36,560 bases of DNA from an uncultured Lachnospiraceae bacterium (GCA_902762955.1 CACWQH010000031.1:1-36560); one strand, 5' to 3'. Positions 8,019 to 16,753 are shown, counted from the first letter of the stretch. Program-made: numbers and translations. The notes: generated from the sequence alone by a model not told the origin.

Positions 8019-8576
8019 TTAGAAAACTGCAGTAACTATCCATGGACTATCCGGAGTTGCCTGCTCACACTGAACTGTAAAACCATCATAATATATAAGT
8101 GCATAGCCTGCGCTTTCATCAGTACATGCATTTACAACAACAAGATTTCCTCCGATTGCGCCTATCAGTGCATATGCATCACTACCGATATATCCTTGGG
8201 CAATCGCCTTAAGATTTTGAGCCTCCGTTGTTGCTTCGGTCGGCGCCTCAGTAGTTGCCTCGGTTTGAGCTTCGGTAGCAGCTTCTGTCTGAGCTTGTGT
8301 AGTCGCTTCGGTAGTTTTCTTTTCCTCTGTAGTCTTTTCTTCCGTGGTCTTCTCTTCTTTTTCAGTTTTTTCTTCTGTAGTCTTATCCTCTTTTTCAGCC
8401 TTTTCCTCAGTTGTCTTCTTTTCTTCTGTAATTATTTCCTCTTCAGTATCCTCTACAGTATTTTCAGTAACCGCATCACTCTTTGTAGCAGTATCATCAG
8501 AAGATTTTTTATCTCCGCATCCGCCAAGAGCAGCACATAAAACCATAGCACAAACCACACATCTAAACTTTCTCAT
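8019..8576 (-). CDS. putative lipoprotein with Thr/Glu-rich linker
   Basis: The 185-residue protein has an N-terminal lipobox LGGC (Cys20), indicating export and lipidation. Residues of about 30-120 are a low-complexity T/E/K linker that shifts from KTTEEK-type to TEATTEAQ-type repeats, as expected for a wall-spanning stalk. The remaining 65 residues form a small domain with two cysteines (Ala-Gly-Tyr-rich start, ending SPWIVTAVF) that I do not recognise. The start at 8576 follows AGGAGG. It has its own consensus-like promoter at 8640-8668 and lies between the DHHW gene and the repeat/transglutaminase gene, all on one strand. A surface function is inferred from lipobox and context only. Confidence 0.75.
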   Translation of the reverse strand: MRKFRCVVCAMVLCAALGGCGDKKSSDDTATKSDAVTENTVEDTEEEIITEEKKTTEEKAEKEDKTTEEKTEKEEKTTEEKTTEEKKTTEATTQAQTEAATEAQTEATTEAPTEATTEAQNLKAIAQGYIGSDAYALIGAIGGNLVVVNACTDESAGYALIYYDGFTVQCEQATPDSPWIVTAVF

Positions 8577-8639
8577 TTTATCCTCCTATAATTTGACAAC
8601 TATATGTAATAAATTCCTTTTTTACGATTAACAAAGCAA

Positions 8640-8668
8640 ATTATATCATAGCAAATATAGTATTTCAA
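8640..8668 (-). promoter_or_regulatory. sigma-A promoter candidate for the lipoprotein gene
   Basis: On the minus strand TTGAAA (8663-8668) is followed by 17 bases and a perfect TATAAT (8640-8645). Transcription would begin near 8633, giving a leader of about 55 bases. Confidence 0.7.
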
Positions 8669-8694
8669 TCAACTTATTCCATGAATCCATACAC

Positions 8695-10122
8695 TTATTC
8701 CATAAATCCATACAGCTTATCTTTACTTTCTGTTACAATCATTATCTCATAATCATCCGGAAGCTCGTCCTTATTTATGTATGCTCCATAAGCAAACTCT
8801 GCTTCCTTATGCTCCTCCACCTTTTCAAAGGATGCAGGTGTCGCCTCAAACACAATTTCTCCATCCGAAGAAACAACCTTCACAAATATAAGCGATGCAG
8901 CATCTATGTAGCTTTCATCCACATTTCCATAAACAAGGATTCTGTTACCTCTGTCCTCTTTATTGATAGTCGTTCCGGAATTATCTATAATTTCAACATC
9001 TTCTGCCTTATATTCTTTATCTATATAATCCGAAAGTTCTCTTCTTGGTGCATCAATATAAGGAAGATACTCTATAATCCATGGGATATTTCTCTCAACA
9101 ATTTCATATATGACCGTATCCGCATTTTGATATGTAGTCTGATCCAGATCAACCGGCTGTCCTTTTGAGAAAAAGCCTCTTTGATACTCATCGGCTATGT
9201 AAGGAATAGTTGCATTGCCATACGAATCCCTAAACATAACCAGCGAACCTTCGGCATCGGAATTTTGTGTAAGTATAATCGGATCCTCGGTACTTTTCAC
9301 ATCATTCACATAGGTATACTCGTGCTCTTTTTCATATATAAAATTATCATCCAGAGCATCAAGTGACGGATAAAGGATATTGTACAAATCTCCGCGATGT
9401 GAAGCCTCTATCTTATACGGTTCCTCCGTATAATCATAATGCTCTTTGGAAAGCTCATCCAAAAGCAAATCCACCGCAAAGGTTGCACCTTCATTATTCC
9501 AATGGCTGTCCCACCTGTGATACATGATTCTTTCATCATTTAAAAATGCAGCGTGTAAATCCACAAAATTTATATCATAAGAGCTCATTTCATTTCTTAA
9601 TCTTTCAAAATTAGTCGGCTCATCGGTTCTTATATAATTATCCGGCATAAACTCCGGATAAAGAGAGTTCTTGTTTGGCGCTATCGTAAAAAGAAAGCTT
9701 ACACCCTTAGCCTCACAGTTTTCCTGTAAAAGATAAAGCACTCTTGCCGCACTGTGTATCTCTCTTTCAGACATCAAATCCTCACCGAGGTAATCATGCA
9801 TACTCTCACTGTAATAAAGCCAGCCATCCTTTCCAAGCACCACTCTTTCCTGATTGGAGGTCTTGAAAACCTTCGCCTTTATCAAAGCATCTGCCGTGGA
9901 AAGCTCCTGTCTGAATGCAAAATTATCCGAGAAATAATCCGTAAGCTCGTTAAAGAAATCAAGGTTGATTTTATTTTCCTTTACAAGCTTCGGAAGCTTT
10001 GCCGCCTCTCTTTTTTCCTTATCCATATCTGACTTTGAAAATGGCATAAGCACCGATAAGGATAAAAGCATTCCCATAAAAATAACAATATATAATTTTG
10101 ATAAAATGTCCTTCTTGTTCAT
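8695..10122 (-). CDS. DHHW/AlgX-like SGNH-fold protein, partner of the MBOAT acyltransferase
   Basis: The 475-residue protein has one N-terminal membrane segment (about residues 8-27) and a large extracytoplasmic domain. The motifs GKDGWLYY (around 98), TIAPNK (around 146), WDSHWNNEG (around 202) and FRDSYGN (around 297) fit the AlgJ/AlgX/DHHW family, whose SGNH-type Ser/His/Asp residues transfer or remove acyl groups on exported polysaccharides. The start at 10122 follows GAGGAG. It lies 121 bp after the MBOAT gene, as in AlgI-AlgJ type pairs, so a role in O-acetylation of a surface or secreted glycan is inferred. The glycan itself is not encoded nearby. Confidence 0.85.
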   Translation of the reverse strand: MNKKDILSKLYIVIFMGMLLSLSVLMPFSKSDMDKEKREAAKLPKLVKENKINLDFFNELTDYFSDNFAFRQELSTADALIKAKVFKTSNQERVVLGKDGWLYYSESMHDYLGEDLMSEREIHSAARVLYLLQENCEAKGVSFLFTIAPNKNSLYPEFMPDNYIRTDEPTNFERLRNEMSSYDINFVDLHAAFLNDERIMYHRWDSHWNNEGATFAVDLLLDELSKEHYDYTEEPYKIEASHRGDLYNILYPSLDALDDNFIYEKEHEYTYVNDVKSTEDPIILTQNSDAEGSLVMFRDSYGNATIPYIADEYQRGFFSKGQPVDLDQTTYQNADTVIYEIVERNIPWIIEYLPYIDAPRRELSDYIDKEYKAEDVEIIDNSGTTINKEDRGNRILVYGNVDESYIDAASLIFVKVVSSDGEIVFEATPASFEKVEEHKEAEFAYGAYINKDELPDDYEIMIVTESKDKLYGFME

Positions 10123-10243
10123 AAGGAACTCCTCAAATTTTAAACATAATCTAATTATTAAAGATATAAATCATTAGTTTATATTTATCTAATAATATAA
10201 ATCATCCGTTTTCGCCTGTCTGCTTATATTAATCCGCCGCAAG

Positions 10244-11758
10244 TTAAAATCTAAAATATATAAACGGATTATAAGCCTCCGATGCAAGATTTAAAATGCA
10301 CAGGAAAAGAAGTAAAAGACTTCCCACTGCTGCTGCCGACTTATATATTTTCTTATCTGAAAGCTTGTCCTTACAAAGCTTCATAATCGGATATGATAAT
10401 ACAAATGCTAATAATATCACTGTTACATTGTACGGATTAAACAGTCTGCTTACCAGAACAACAGATGCCCTGTTCTTTGTAAATCCGGCAAACATTTTTC
10501 CTATAAATGAAAGCGCGATACTTATATTGTCTGCCCTGAAAAATACAAAGCCAACCGTCACAACTATCCATACATAGATATTTTTAAGAATTTTAACAAT
10601 TATATTATTTGAAAACCCTTCTTTGTTATTGCCTTTTTCATTATTATCAATCTTGCTGTCTTCTGATAATACCTTATTATCCGAGCTTTTTTCTCTTCGT
10701 TTTTTCAATCCCACATTGACCGCATCCTCTATTATAAGAAATGCTCCATGGAAAAGTCCCCAGACTATAAAGGTCCAGTTTGCGCCATGCCAAAAGCCGG
10801 TAAGAAAAAACACTATAATCTTATTAACATTTGTCCTGAGTCTGCCCTTTCTGTTGCCTCCAAGCGGAATATACACATATTCCTTAAACCATGTTGAAAG
10901 GGAGATATGCCACCTTCTCCAGAACTCCTTAATCGAAAGTGAACTGTATGGGTGGTCAAAGTTTTCAAGGAACTCAAATCCAAACATTTTGGCAAGACCG
11001 ATTGCCATATCAGAGTAACCGCTGAAATCATAATAAATCTGAAATACATATGTAATCGCCCCTGCCCATGCAACAAGTGCATTATATCCGGTTATATCAA
11101 GTGCATAGATAGTATCCGCAATCTGCCCCATGGCATTTGCTATTATTACCTTCTTGGCAAGACCTTTTGTAAAGCGCTCCATCCCTGCCATAATCATCTG
11201 TGATGAAGCCTTTCCCTTACCATCTATACCTCTTTTACCAAGCTGCATATCTATATCGTGGTATCTGACAATCGGTCCGGCTATAAGCTGCGGGAAAAAT
11301 GCTATATAAAGCAAAAGCTTAAAGAAATTCTTCTGCACCTGTTTTTCATCTCTATAGACATCTATTACATAGGACATAGCCTGAAATGTATAAAAGGATA
11401 TACCTATCGGAAGTTCAATCTTAGGCACATGTATCGTAAGGCGGAAAGCCTGATTAACAGACTCAATAAAAAATCCGGTATATTTAAACACACCAAGAAG
11501 ACCTATATTAAACACAACCGATAATATAAGCCAAAGCTTTCTTTTACCATCTGTTTTACTCAAGAGTCTGCCGAACAGATAATTCATTATTACAGAGCCA
11601 AGCATAAGAAATATATAAATCGGCTCGCCAAATGAATAGAACAACAGACTCATTATAATCAAAACAGCATTTTTATATTTAATTGAAAAAGGTAGGTAAT
11701 ATAATATAAATGTCAACGGCAAAAATGCCGTCAGAAAAATCACCGAAGAAAAAACCAC
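10244..11758 (-). CDS. MBOAT family membrane O-acyltransferase (AlgI/DltB-like)
   Basis: This polytopic 504-residue protein shows the AlgI/DltB pattern: PIGISFYTFQAMSYVID, FFPQLIAGPIVRYHD, DFSGYSDMAIGLAKMFGF, EFWRRWHISLSTWFKEYVYIPLGG, and the catalytic-histidine motif GFWHGANWTFIVWG. A charged, low-complexity cytoplasmic loop rich in K, S, D and N follows (about residues 360-390). Such enzymes pass acyl groups across the membrane to an extracytoplasmic partner, here probably the DHHW protein downstream. I start at the GTG at 11758 because GGAGG sits eight bases upstream; the GTG five codons earlier overlaps that site. A consensus promoter lies at 11798-11826. Confidence 0.9.
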   Translation of the reverse strand: MVFSSVIFLTAFLPLTFILYYLPFSIKYKNAVLIIMSLLFYSFGEPIYIFLMLGSVIMNYLFGRLLSKTDGKRKLWLILSVVFNIGLLGVFKYTGFFIESVNQAFRLTIHVPKIELPIGISFYTFQAMSYVIDVYRDEKQVQKNFFKLLLYIAFFPQLIAGPIVRYHDIDMQLGKRGIDGKGKASSQMIMAGMERFTKGLAKKVIIANAMGQIADTIYALDITGYNALVAWAGAITYVFQIYYDFSGYSDMAIGLAKMFGFEFLENFDHPYSSLSIKEFWRRWHISLSTWFKEYVYIPLGGNRKGRLRTNVNKIIVFFLTGFWHGANWTFIVWGLFHGAFLIIEDAVNVGLKKRREKSSDNKVLSEDSKIDNNEKGNNKEGFSNNIIVKILKNIYVWIVVTVGFVFFRADNISIALSFIGKMFAGFTKNRASVVLVSRLFNPYNVTVILLAFVLSYPIMKLCKDKLSDKKIYKSAAAVGSLLLLFLCILNLASEAYNPFIYFRF

Positions 11759-11797
11759 TTTTTCTTCCTCCACACAAACTTTCTACACACAACCTAC

Positions 11798-11826
11798 ACT
11801 TTACCTCAAAAACAATTGTATGTCAA
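11798..11826 (-). promoter_or_regulatory. sigma-A promoter candidate for the MBOAT/DHHW genes
   Basis: Minus strand TTGACA (11821-11826), 17 bases, TAAAGT (11798-11803). The -35 lies only 7 bases from the terminal repeat of the composite palindrome at 11834, so the element abuts this promoter. Confidence 0.65.
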
Positions 11827-11849
11827 TCAACATAGGTTTCTCGCATAAT

Positions 11850-12157
11850 GTGGGTACATTAACAACACTTGAATGAATCTTCACACTTACATTCATGTAG
11901 GAACATATATAAAAGGGCTGATACACAACTATCCAACAATTTGTGAAATCAATAAGCTCAAATCCTTTATAGGTGCTAAAAATCGAAAACTCGCTACGCT
12001 CAAACAGTTCGATTTTTTTAACGCACCTATTTCGGATTCTCGCTTTTGATTTTACACAAATCGGGATAACTGTTGTTGTATCAGCCCTTTTATATATGTT
12101 CCTAAACTTTACTTTATCGATTGTGAAGATTCATTCAAGTATTATTTATGTACCCAC
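11850..12157 (-). repeat. giant hairpin A of the composite palindrome
   Basis: The arms open GTGGGTAC and close GTACCCAC. Long paired blocks include ACTTGAATGAATCTTCACA and GGAACATATATAAAAGGGCT with their complements. The core loop (11987-12004) is in the opposite orientation to copy 1 and hairpin B. The sequence of the inner arms is nearly identical to copy 1 (143-460). Confidence 0.85.
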
Positions 12158-12193
12158 AGCTTGAAACCGCGCTACATAGCGCGGTTTTAAGCT
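12158..12193. repeat. short central hairpin of the composite palindrome
   Basis: AGCTTGAAACCGCGC and GCGCGGTTTTAAGCT flank a six-base loop TACATA. It is the symmetry axis of the 686-bp element and is related to 109-142. Confidence 0.85.
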
Positions 12194-12194
12194 A

Positions 12195-12501
12195 CAGGTA
12201 TGAAAACTCCTGATACATGTAATGCTTCAATAAATTTAGGATGACATATAAAGAAATCAGGTGGTATTTAAAACATTTGACCCGATTTGTGATAAATCAG
12301 CAACGAGTACTTAAATTGATTTTGCATGTTTAAAACCAATATGTTTGAGCGAAGCGAGTTTATTGGTTTTGTGCAAAATCAAAAAAGTACGAGTGCTCTG
12401 ATTTCACAAATTGCTGGTTAGTTTTAAATACTACCTGATTTTCTTTTATGTCATATGATAAAATTAAATTACATTACATGTATCAGGAGTTTTTATGCCT
12501 G
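12195..12501 (+). repeat. giant hairpin B of the composite palindrome
   Basis: The outer arms (CAGGTATGAAAACTCCTGAT with near-complement at 12480-12501) share no obvious sequence with those of hairpin A but pair with each other. Further pairs include the ATCAGGTGGTATTTAAAAC block and the GATTTTGC...AAAACCAATA stem below the core TTTGAGCGAAGCGAGTTT (12344-12361). Confidence 0.85.
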
Positions 12502-12524
12502 TTATTATGCGAGGAACCTATGTT

Positions 12525-14162
12525 TTATGCCTTGTTTTGTTCAGCGACAAGATGCTCGCTGTTATATATCTGTCTTAATTTCGGTTTTTCAATCTTACCG
12601 GTTGGGTTACGAGGAATGTCCGCAAATATAATCTTTCTCGGACGCTTATATCTCGGAAGTTCCTTACAGAATTCATTTATCTCATCCTCGGTTACGCTTC
12701 TTCCCGGTTTAAGCTCGATAATGGCTGCGGAGATTTCTCCGAGTCTCTTATCAGCAATACCGATAACCGCAACGTCCTTTATATCATTGTGCTTGCTTAA
12801 GAAGTTCTCTATCTGTACAGGGTAGATATTTTCTCCACCGCTTATGATAACATCCTTCTTTCTGTCAACAAGGAAGATAAATCCATCTTCATCATACATA
12901 GCCATATCACCGGTGTAAAGCCAGCCTTCATCGTCAAGTACCTCGGCAGTCGCCTTCTCATCCTTGTAGTAGCACTTCATGACACCGGGACCCTTAACTG
13001 CAAGCTCGCCTACATCGCCCTTTGGAACTTCATTTCTGTTTTCATCTACAATCTTAACCTCCCAGCCATAGCCCGGAACACCGATTGCTCCCACCTTATG
13101 GGTATTTTCAACTCCAAGATGTACACAACCCGGTCCAATAGATTCACTAAGACCGTAGTTTGTATCATAATCATGGTGTGGGAAGATTTCCTTCCATTTC
13201 TTAATCAAGCTCTGTGGTACAGGCTGTGCACCTATGTGCATAAGTCTCCACTGGTCAAGCTTATAATCCTCTATCTTAAGCTCGCCCTTTTCAAGAGCAA
13301 GAAGTATATCCTGTGCCCAAGGCACCAAAAGCCAGACTATGGTACAGCCTTCATTTGAAATCGTATCAAATATAGTCTTAGGTGTAACACCCTTAAGAAG
13401 TACAGCCTTGCTTCCTGAGATAAGACTTCCGAACCAATGCATCTTAGCTCCGGTATGATAAAGCGGAGGTATGCAAAGGAACACATCATCATGAGTCTGT
13501 CCATGATGCTTCTGCTCAACCGTTGCCGAATGCATAAGTGATCGATGCGCATGAAGTATAGCCTTTGGAAAACCTGTTGTACCAGATGAGAAATATATCG
13601 CTGCATCGTCATCATCTGTAAGCTTTATATCAGGACTCTTGCTTGAACAGTTAGCAGCAAGGGTTGTATAGTCCTCCGCAAAGGTAGGGCAGTTCTCACC
13701 TACATAGAATAACAATCTGTTCTTTTCTATCTCATCAGCTATCTCTTCTATACGACCTATAAATTCAGGTCCGAATACGAGAATGTCTACATCTGCAAGA
13801 TTAAGACAATATTTTATCTCCTCAGAATCATATCTGAAATTAAGTGGTACAGCAAGTGCGCCGGTTTTTAAAATTCCGAAATATATCGGTAGCCACTCGA
13901 GGCAGTTCATAAGAAGAATTCCAACCTTATCTCCCTTCTTTATACCTCTCGATAAAAGAAGATTTGCAAATCTGTTTGCCTTCTCATTAAATACATGCCA
14001 GGTTATCTCACGTCTATAATGGCAAAATGGATTGGCTTCGATAAGCTCATAATCTCTCCATGTTATTCTTCTTTTTTCCTGTATATCAGGATTAATCTCA
14101 ACAAGACATACCTCGTCGGCATAGTCTCTTGCGTTTCTCTCTAAGTATTCTGTAATCGGCAC
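12525..14162 (-). CDS. AMP-forming acyl-CoA ligase (probable aryl/acyl acid substrate)
   Basis: This 545-residue ANL-superfamily enzyme activates a carboxylic acid with ATP and CoA. Motifs: phosphate-binding IYFSSGTTGFPK (189-200), the AMP-site block YGLSESIGPG, YTGDMAMYDEDGFIFLVDRKKD, the ISGGENIYP hinge region, and catalytic-lysine motif NPTGKIEKPK near the C-terminus. Residues 30-60 contain a doubled RRITW/RREITW segment, perhaps a small internal duplication. It starts with GTG at 14162 behind GGAGGG, 19 bp after iorB. Co-transcription with indolepyruvate oxidoreductase suggests arylacetates (indole-, phenyl- or hydroxyphenylacetate) as substrates, as described for aryl-acid salvage in methanogens. 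Direction and substrate are inference; fatty-acid ligation is the alternative. Confidence 0.85.
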   Translation of the reverse strand: MPITEYLERNARDYADEVCLVEINPDIQEKRRITWRDYELIEANPFCHYRREITWHVFNEKANRFANLLLSRGIKKGDKVGILLMNCLEWLPIYFGILKTGALAVPLNFRYDSEEIKYCLNLADVDILVFGPEFIGRIEEIADEIEKNRLLFYVGENCPTFAEDYTTLAANCSSKSPDIKLTDDDDAAIYFSSGTTGFPKAILHAHRSLMHSATVEQKHHGQTHDDVFLCIPPLYHTGAKMHWFGSLISGSKAVLLKGVTPKTIFDTISNEGCTIVWLLVPWAQDILLALEKGELKIEDYKLDQWRLMHIGAQPVPQSLIKKWKEIFPHHDYDTNYGLSESIGPGCVHLGVENTHKVGAIGVPGYGWEVKIVDENRNEVPKGDVGELAVKGPGVMKCYYKDEKATAEVLDDEGWLYTGDMAMYDEDGFIFLVDRKKDVIISGGENIYPVQIENFLSKHNDIKDVAVIGIADKRLGEISAAIIELKPGRSVTEDEINEFCKELPRYKRPRKIIFADIPRNPTGKIEKPKLRQIYNSEHLVAEQNKA

Positions 14163-14181
14163 CTTACTACCCTCCTATTTT

Positions 14182-14757
14182 TTATAAACTATATCCCACT
14201 TCAAAGGCCTTAACATTGATATCAACCGTCTTAGGCGGAACTACATTTTTAATAGTCTCTACCCAGACCTCTTTTTCAAATTCCATCTTGGTTGCAACCA
14301 CACCGAGAATTATTGTGTTAAATACTCTTGTATTGCCAAGCTTTTCAGCCTCTGCCATAGCGTCAAGAGATGTTACATCATATTTTTTAGAAAGCTCCTC
14401 AATAATATTTTCCGGATACTCACATGCACCTGTAACAACCGTCATAGGATCGATACGCTGGTCATTTACGATTATATGACCGTCCTTCTTTAAGAAGTGA
14501 GCATATCTTAAAGCCTCAAGTCTCTCAAAGGCTATAAGCACATCTGCCTGTCCTTCCTCAACTATAGGCTCCGCTACATCATGTCCGTATCTTACATAGG
14601 TTACAACACTTCCTCCTCTCTGTGCCATACCGTGCACCTCGGAGATTTTAACATCATATCCGCTGGCTGTTGTAAGGTTACCGAGTATACGGCTTGCAAG
14701 AAGTGTACCCTGTCCGCCTACACCAACTATCATTACATTTACTGTCTTTTCAGCCAT
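14182..14757 (-). CDS. iorB: indolepyruvate:ferredoxin oxidoreductase, beta subunit
   Basis: IorB is the gamma-domain subunit that pairs with IorA to interconvert arylpyruvates and arylacetyl-CoA with ferredoxin. The NVMIVGVGGQGTLLASRIL start and the SEVHGMAQRGGSV block are typical of the POR/KOR gamma family. The protein has 191 residues from the ATG at 14757, which begins one base after the iorA stop, implying translational coupling; an in-frame GTG three codons earlier overlaps iorA and is less likely. Confidence 0.93.
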   Translation of the reverse strand: MAEKTVNVMIVGVGGQGTLLASRILGNLTTASGYDVKISEVHGMAQRGGSVVTYVRYGHDVAEPIVEEGQADVLIAFERLEALRYAHFLKKDGHIIVNDQRIDPMTVVTGACEYPENIIEELSKKYDVTSLDAMAEAEKLGNTRVFNTIILGVVATKMEFEKEVWVETIKNVVPPKTVDINVKAFEVGYSL

Positions 14758-14758
14758 A

Positions 14759-16501
14759 TTACTCACCCGCCTTTACTAAAGATATCGCTTCAAACGGACA
14801 TTTACTCTGACAGAGTCCGCATCCGTTACACATGGTTTCATCTATTATGATATGTCCGTCCTTCTTGGTAATTGCAGGACATCCCGGTACAAGACAAGCT
14901 CCGCAGCGTCTGCACTTTTCATCGTCAACTACACATTTACCCTTTGGAACGTATTCCTTAAGAAGTGCACAAGGTGACTTTGCGATAATAACCGAAACTG
15001 CGTCTCTTGCAACTTCTGTCTTAACTATCTCCTCAAGCTTCTTTACGTCAAATGCATCGACCTCATATACATGCTCAATTCCCATAGCCTTACAGAGATT
15101 ATAGATATCTATGGCATAGGTAGGCTCGCCCTTAAGAGTCTTACCTGTTGCTGCATGATCCTGATGGCCTGTCATACCGGTTGTAGAATTATCAAGTATG
15201 ATAACTGTTCCGGTTGACTTGTTGTAAACCATGTTCATAAGTGAATTGACACCTGTGTGAAGGAAGGTTGAATCACCGATAACAGCAACCCAGTCCTTTA
15301 TGAACTCCTTACCCTTTGCCTTCTCCATACCATGAAGCATGGATATACTTGCTCCCATACAAACCGTGGTATCTATTACATTTAACGGTGCAACCGCACC
15401 AAGGGTATAACATCCTATATCACCGGCAGCATGAATTCTAAGCTTCTTAAGAACCGAAAATGTAGCTCTGTGCGGACATCCCGGACAAAGAATAGGAGGT
15501 CTGTTCGGAGCCTCGGCAGGCTCGCTTATATCAAGCTCCTCGCCTAAGATTGCCCTTCTTAACATATTGGCACTGTACTCGCCCTGAACGGTAAATATTT
15601 CCTTGCCGATACATTTGATACCCCAGGACTTAACCTGCTCCTCTATAACAGGCTCAAGCTCCTCAACTATATAAAGTGTATCTACCTTGGAAGCAAATTC
15701 TTCGATAAGCTTCTTAGGAAGCGGATTGACGAGTCCAAGCTTAAGAACAGATGCATCCGGAAGTACTTCCTTAACATACTGATATGGAATACCGCTTGAT
15801 ATAACTCCGATTTTGGTATCCTTGTATTCTACCTTATTTACAGGCAATGTGTTGGCATCCTCTGCCATATCCTTAAGGCGCTTTTCAACGAACTTATGTC
15901 TTTCTATAGCGCAGGCAGGCATCATAACATTCTTACGCATATTTCTTTCGTAAGGAGTGCTCTCATGCTCAACTCTTTCCTCAAGATTTACCATACCCTG
16001 TGAATGGGATAATCTGGTAGTTGTTCTAAGCATAATCGGTGTATCATATTTTTCCGAATACTCAAATGCAAGCTTTGTAAATACTCTTGCCTCCTCGCTG
16101 TCAGAAGGCTCAAGCACAGGAACCATAGCTGCTCTTGCAACCATACGTGAATCCTGCTCGTTCTGGGAGCTGTATATACCCGGGTCGTCTGCCGCAACAA
16201 GTACAATTCCTCCCTTAACTCCTATATAAGAGCATGAGTACAACGGATCGGCAGCAACATTTACTCCAACCATCTTCATGGAGCAAAGGGAACGTGCACC
16301 CGCCATGGAAGCTCCTATAACAACCTCCATCGCAACCTTTTCATTTGGCGCCCATTCTGCATAGACCTCATCATACTTTGCGATATTTTCACTAATCTCT
16401 GTACTTGGTGTTCCCGGATATGCGGAAGAAACAGTGACCCCCGCTTCATATGCACCACGTGCAATAGCCTGATTACCAAGCATAATCTGTTTCTTACTCA
16501 A
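14759..16501 (-). CDS. iorA: indolepyruvate:ferredoxin oxidoreductase, alpha subunit
   Basis: The 580-residue protein contains, in order, the pyrimidine-binding domain (GAYEAGVTVSSAYPGTPSTEI), a central PFOR domain II-like region, the TPP-binding domain (GDIGCYTLG, GDSTFLHTG with the following LDNSTTGMTG), and a C-terminal two-cluster ferredoxin domain with CRRCGACLVPGCP and CNGCGLCQSKCP. It catalyses ferredoxin-linked, CoA-dependent oxidative decarboxylation of arylpyruvates from Trp, Phe and Tyr, or the reverse. The CxxCxxxxxxC spacing in the first cluster motif differs slightly from the second, as is usual in IorA. I start at the TTG at 16501, eight bases after GGAGG; the TTG five codons earlier is inside that ribosome site. 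It heads the operon with iorB and the CoA ligase. Confidence 0.95.
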   Translation of the reverse strand: MSKKQIMLGNQAIARGAYEAGVTVSSAYPGTPSTEISENIAKYDEVYAEWAPNEKVAMEVVIGASMAGARSLCSMKMVGVNVAADPLYSCSYIGVKGGIVLVAADDPGIYSSQNEQDSRMVARAAMVPVLEPSDSEEARVFTKLAFEYSEKYDTPIMLRTTTRLSHSQGMVNLEERVEHESTPYERNMRKNVMMPACAIERHKFVEKRLKDMAEDANTLPVNKVEYKDTKIGVISSGIPYQYVKEVLPDASVLKLGLVNPLPKKLIEEFASKVDTLYIVEELEPVIEEQVKSWGIKCIGKEIFTVQGEYSANMLRRAILGEELDISEPAEAPNRPPILCPGCPHRATFSVLKKLRIHAAGDIGCYTLGAVAPLNVIDTTVCMGASISMLHGMEKAKGKEFIKDWVAVIGDSTFLHTGVNSLMNMVYNKSTGTVIILDNSTTGMTGHQDHAATGKTLKGEPTYAIDIYNLCKAMGIEHVYEVDAFDVKKLEEIVKTEVARDAVSVIIAKSPCALLKEYVPKGKCVVDDEKCRRCGACLVPGCPAITKKDGHIIIDETMCNGCGLCQSKCPFEAISLVKAGE

Positions 16502-16565
16502 AGAAAATTCCTCCAATCTGTCTTGTGTTTCCAGTGATTTTTTTACTATATCACACTAAAAAGAT

Positions 16566-16594
16566 ATTATACCTCAAAAATGCGATATTTTGAA
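16566..16594 (-). promoter_or_regulatory. sigma-A promoter candidate for the ior operon
   Basis: Minus strand TTCAAA (16589-16594), 17 bases, TATAAT (16566-16571), about 65 bp upstream of the iorA start. No T-box specifier or T-loop consensus was seen in the short leader. Confidence 0.65.
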
Positions 16595-16714
16595 GTATTT
16601 TTTTGTTATTCCCATAAATTAATAAAGCGCAAGATTAAGCGCATTAATTCCACATTATAAACAATCTATGCATATCGCTTTTATCTTTTAAATTATCGTA
16701 TCTTACCAAAAAAC

Positions 16715-16753
16715 AAAGTGCGTAAGTTTAATTAACAATAACTTACACACTTT
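16715..16753. terminator. bidirectional-type terminator hairpin between the lectin gene and the ior operon
   Basis: AAAGTGCGTAAGTT and AACTTACACACTTT pair at 13 of 14 positions around an AT loop, with T-rich sequence on both outer sides (GTTTTTTGG on the minus strand, TTTATTTTT on the plus). With the hairpin at 16852-16894 it insulates the ior operon from upstream transcription. The rest of the gene-free stretch 16502-16941 holds the ior promoter and a GCGC-stem inverted repeat near 16635-16650. Confidence 0.6.

Larger units (their letters stand above)
11834..12519. repeat. complete composite palindrome: two giant hairpins around a short one, with terminal inverted repeats
   Basis: The element runs from AGGTTTCTCGCATAAT (11834-11849) to ATTATGCGAGGAACCT (12504-12519), which are inverted repeats matching at 15 of 16 bases. 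Between them lie hairpin A (11850-12157, 308 bp), a short hairpin (12158-12193) and hairpin B (12195-12501, 307 bp). The short hairpin is the exact centre, so one strand could fold as a four-armed cloverleaf. Conserved landmarks are the terminal loop TTTGAGCGWAGCGAGTTT and an ATTTGTG...AAATCA...GAG block near it in each arm. The outer stems of A, B and copy 1 differ but stay self-complementary. It fills the gene-free gap between the MBOAT and CoA ligase genes. No transposase or credible ORF is present. Confidence 0.85.

Noticed and set aside
11834-12519. insertion sequence
   Set aside because: Terminal inverted repeats exist, but no transposase fragment occurs in any frame. A non-autonomous mobile element remains possible.
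16502-16714. T-box or riboswitch leader for the ior operon
   Set aside because: The leader is only about 55 bases from the promoter at 16566-16594, and no T-loop or known aptamer consensus was found.
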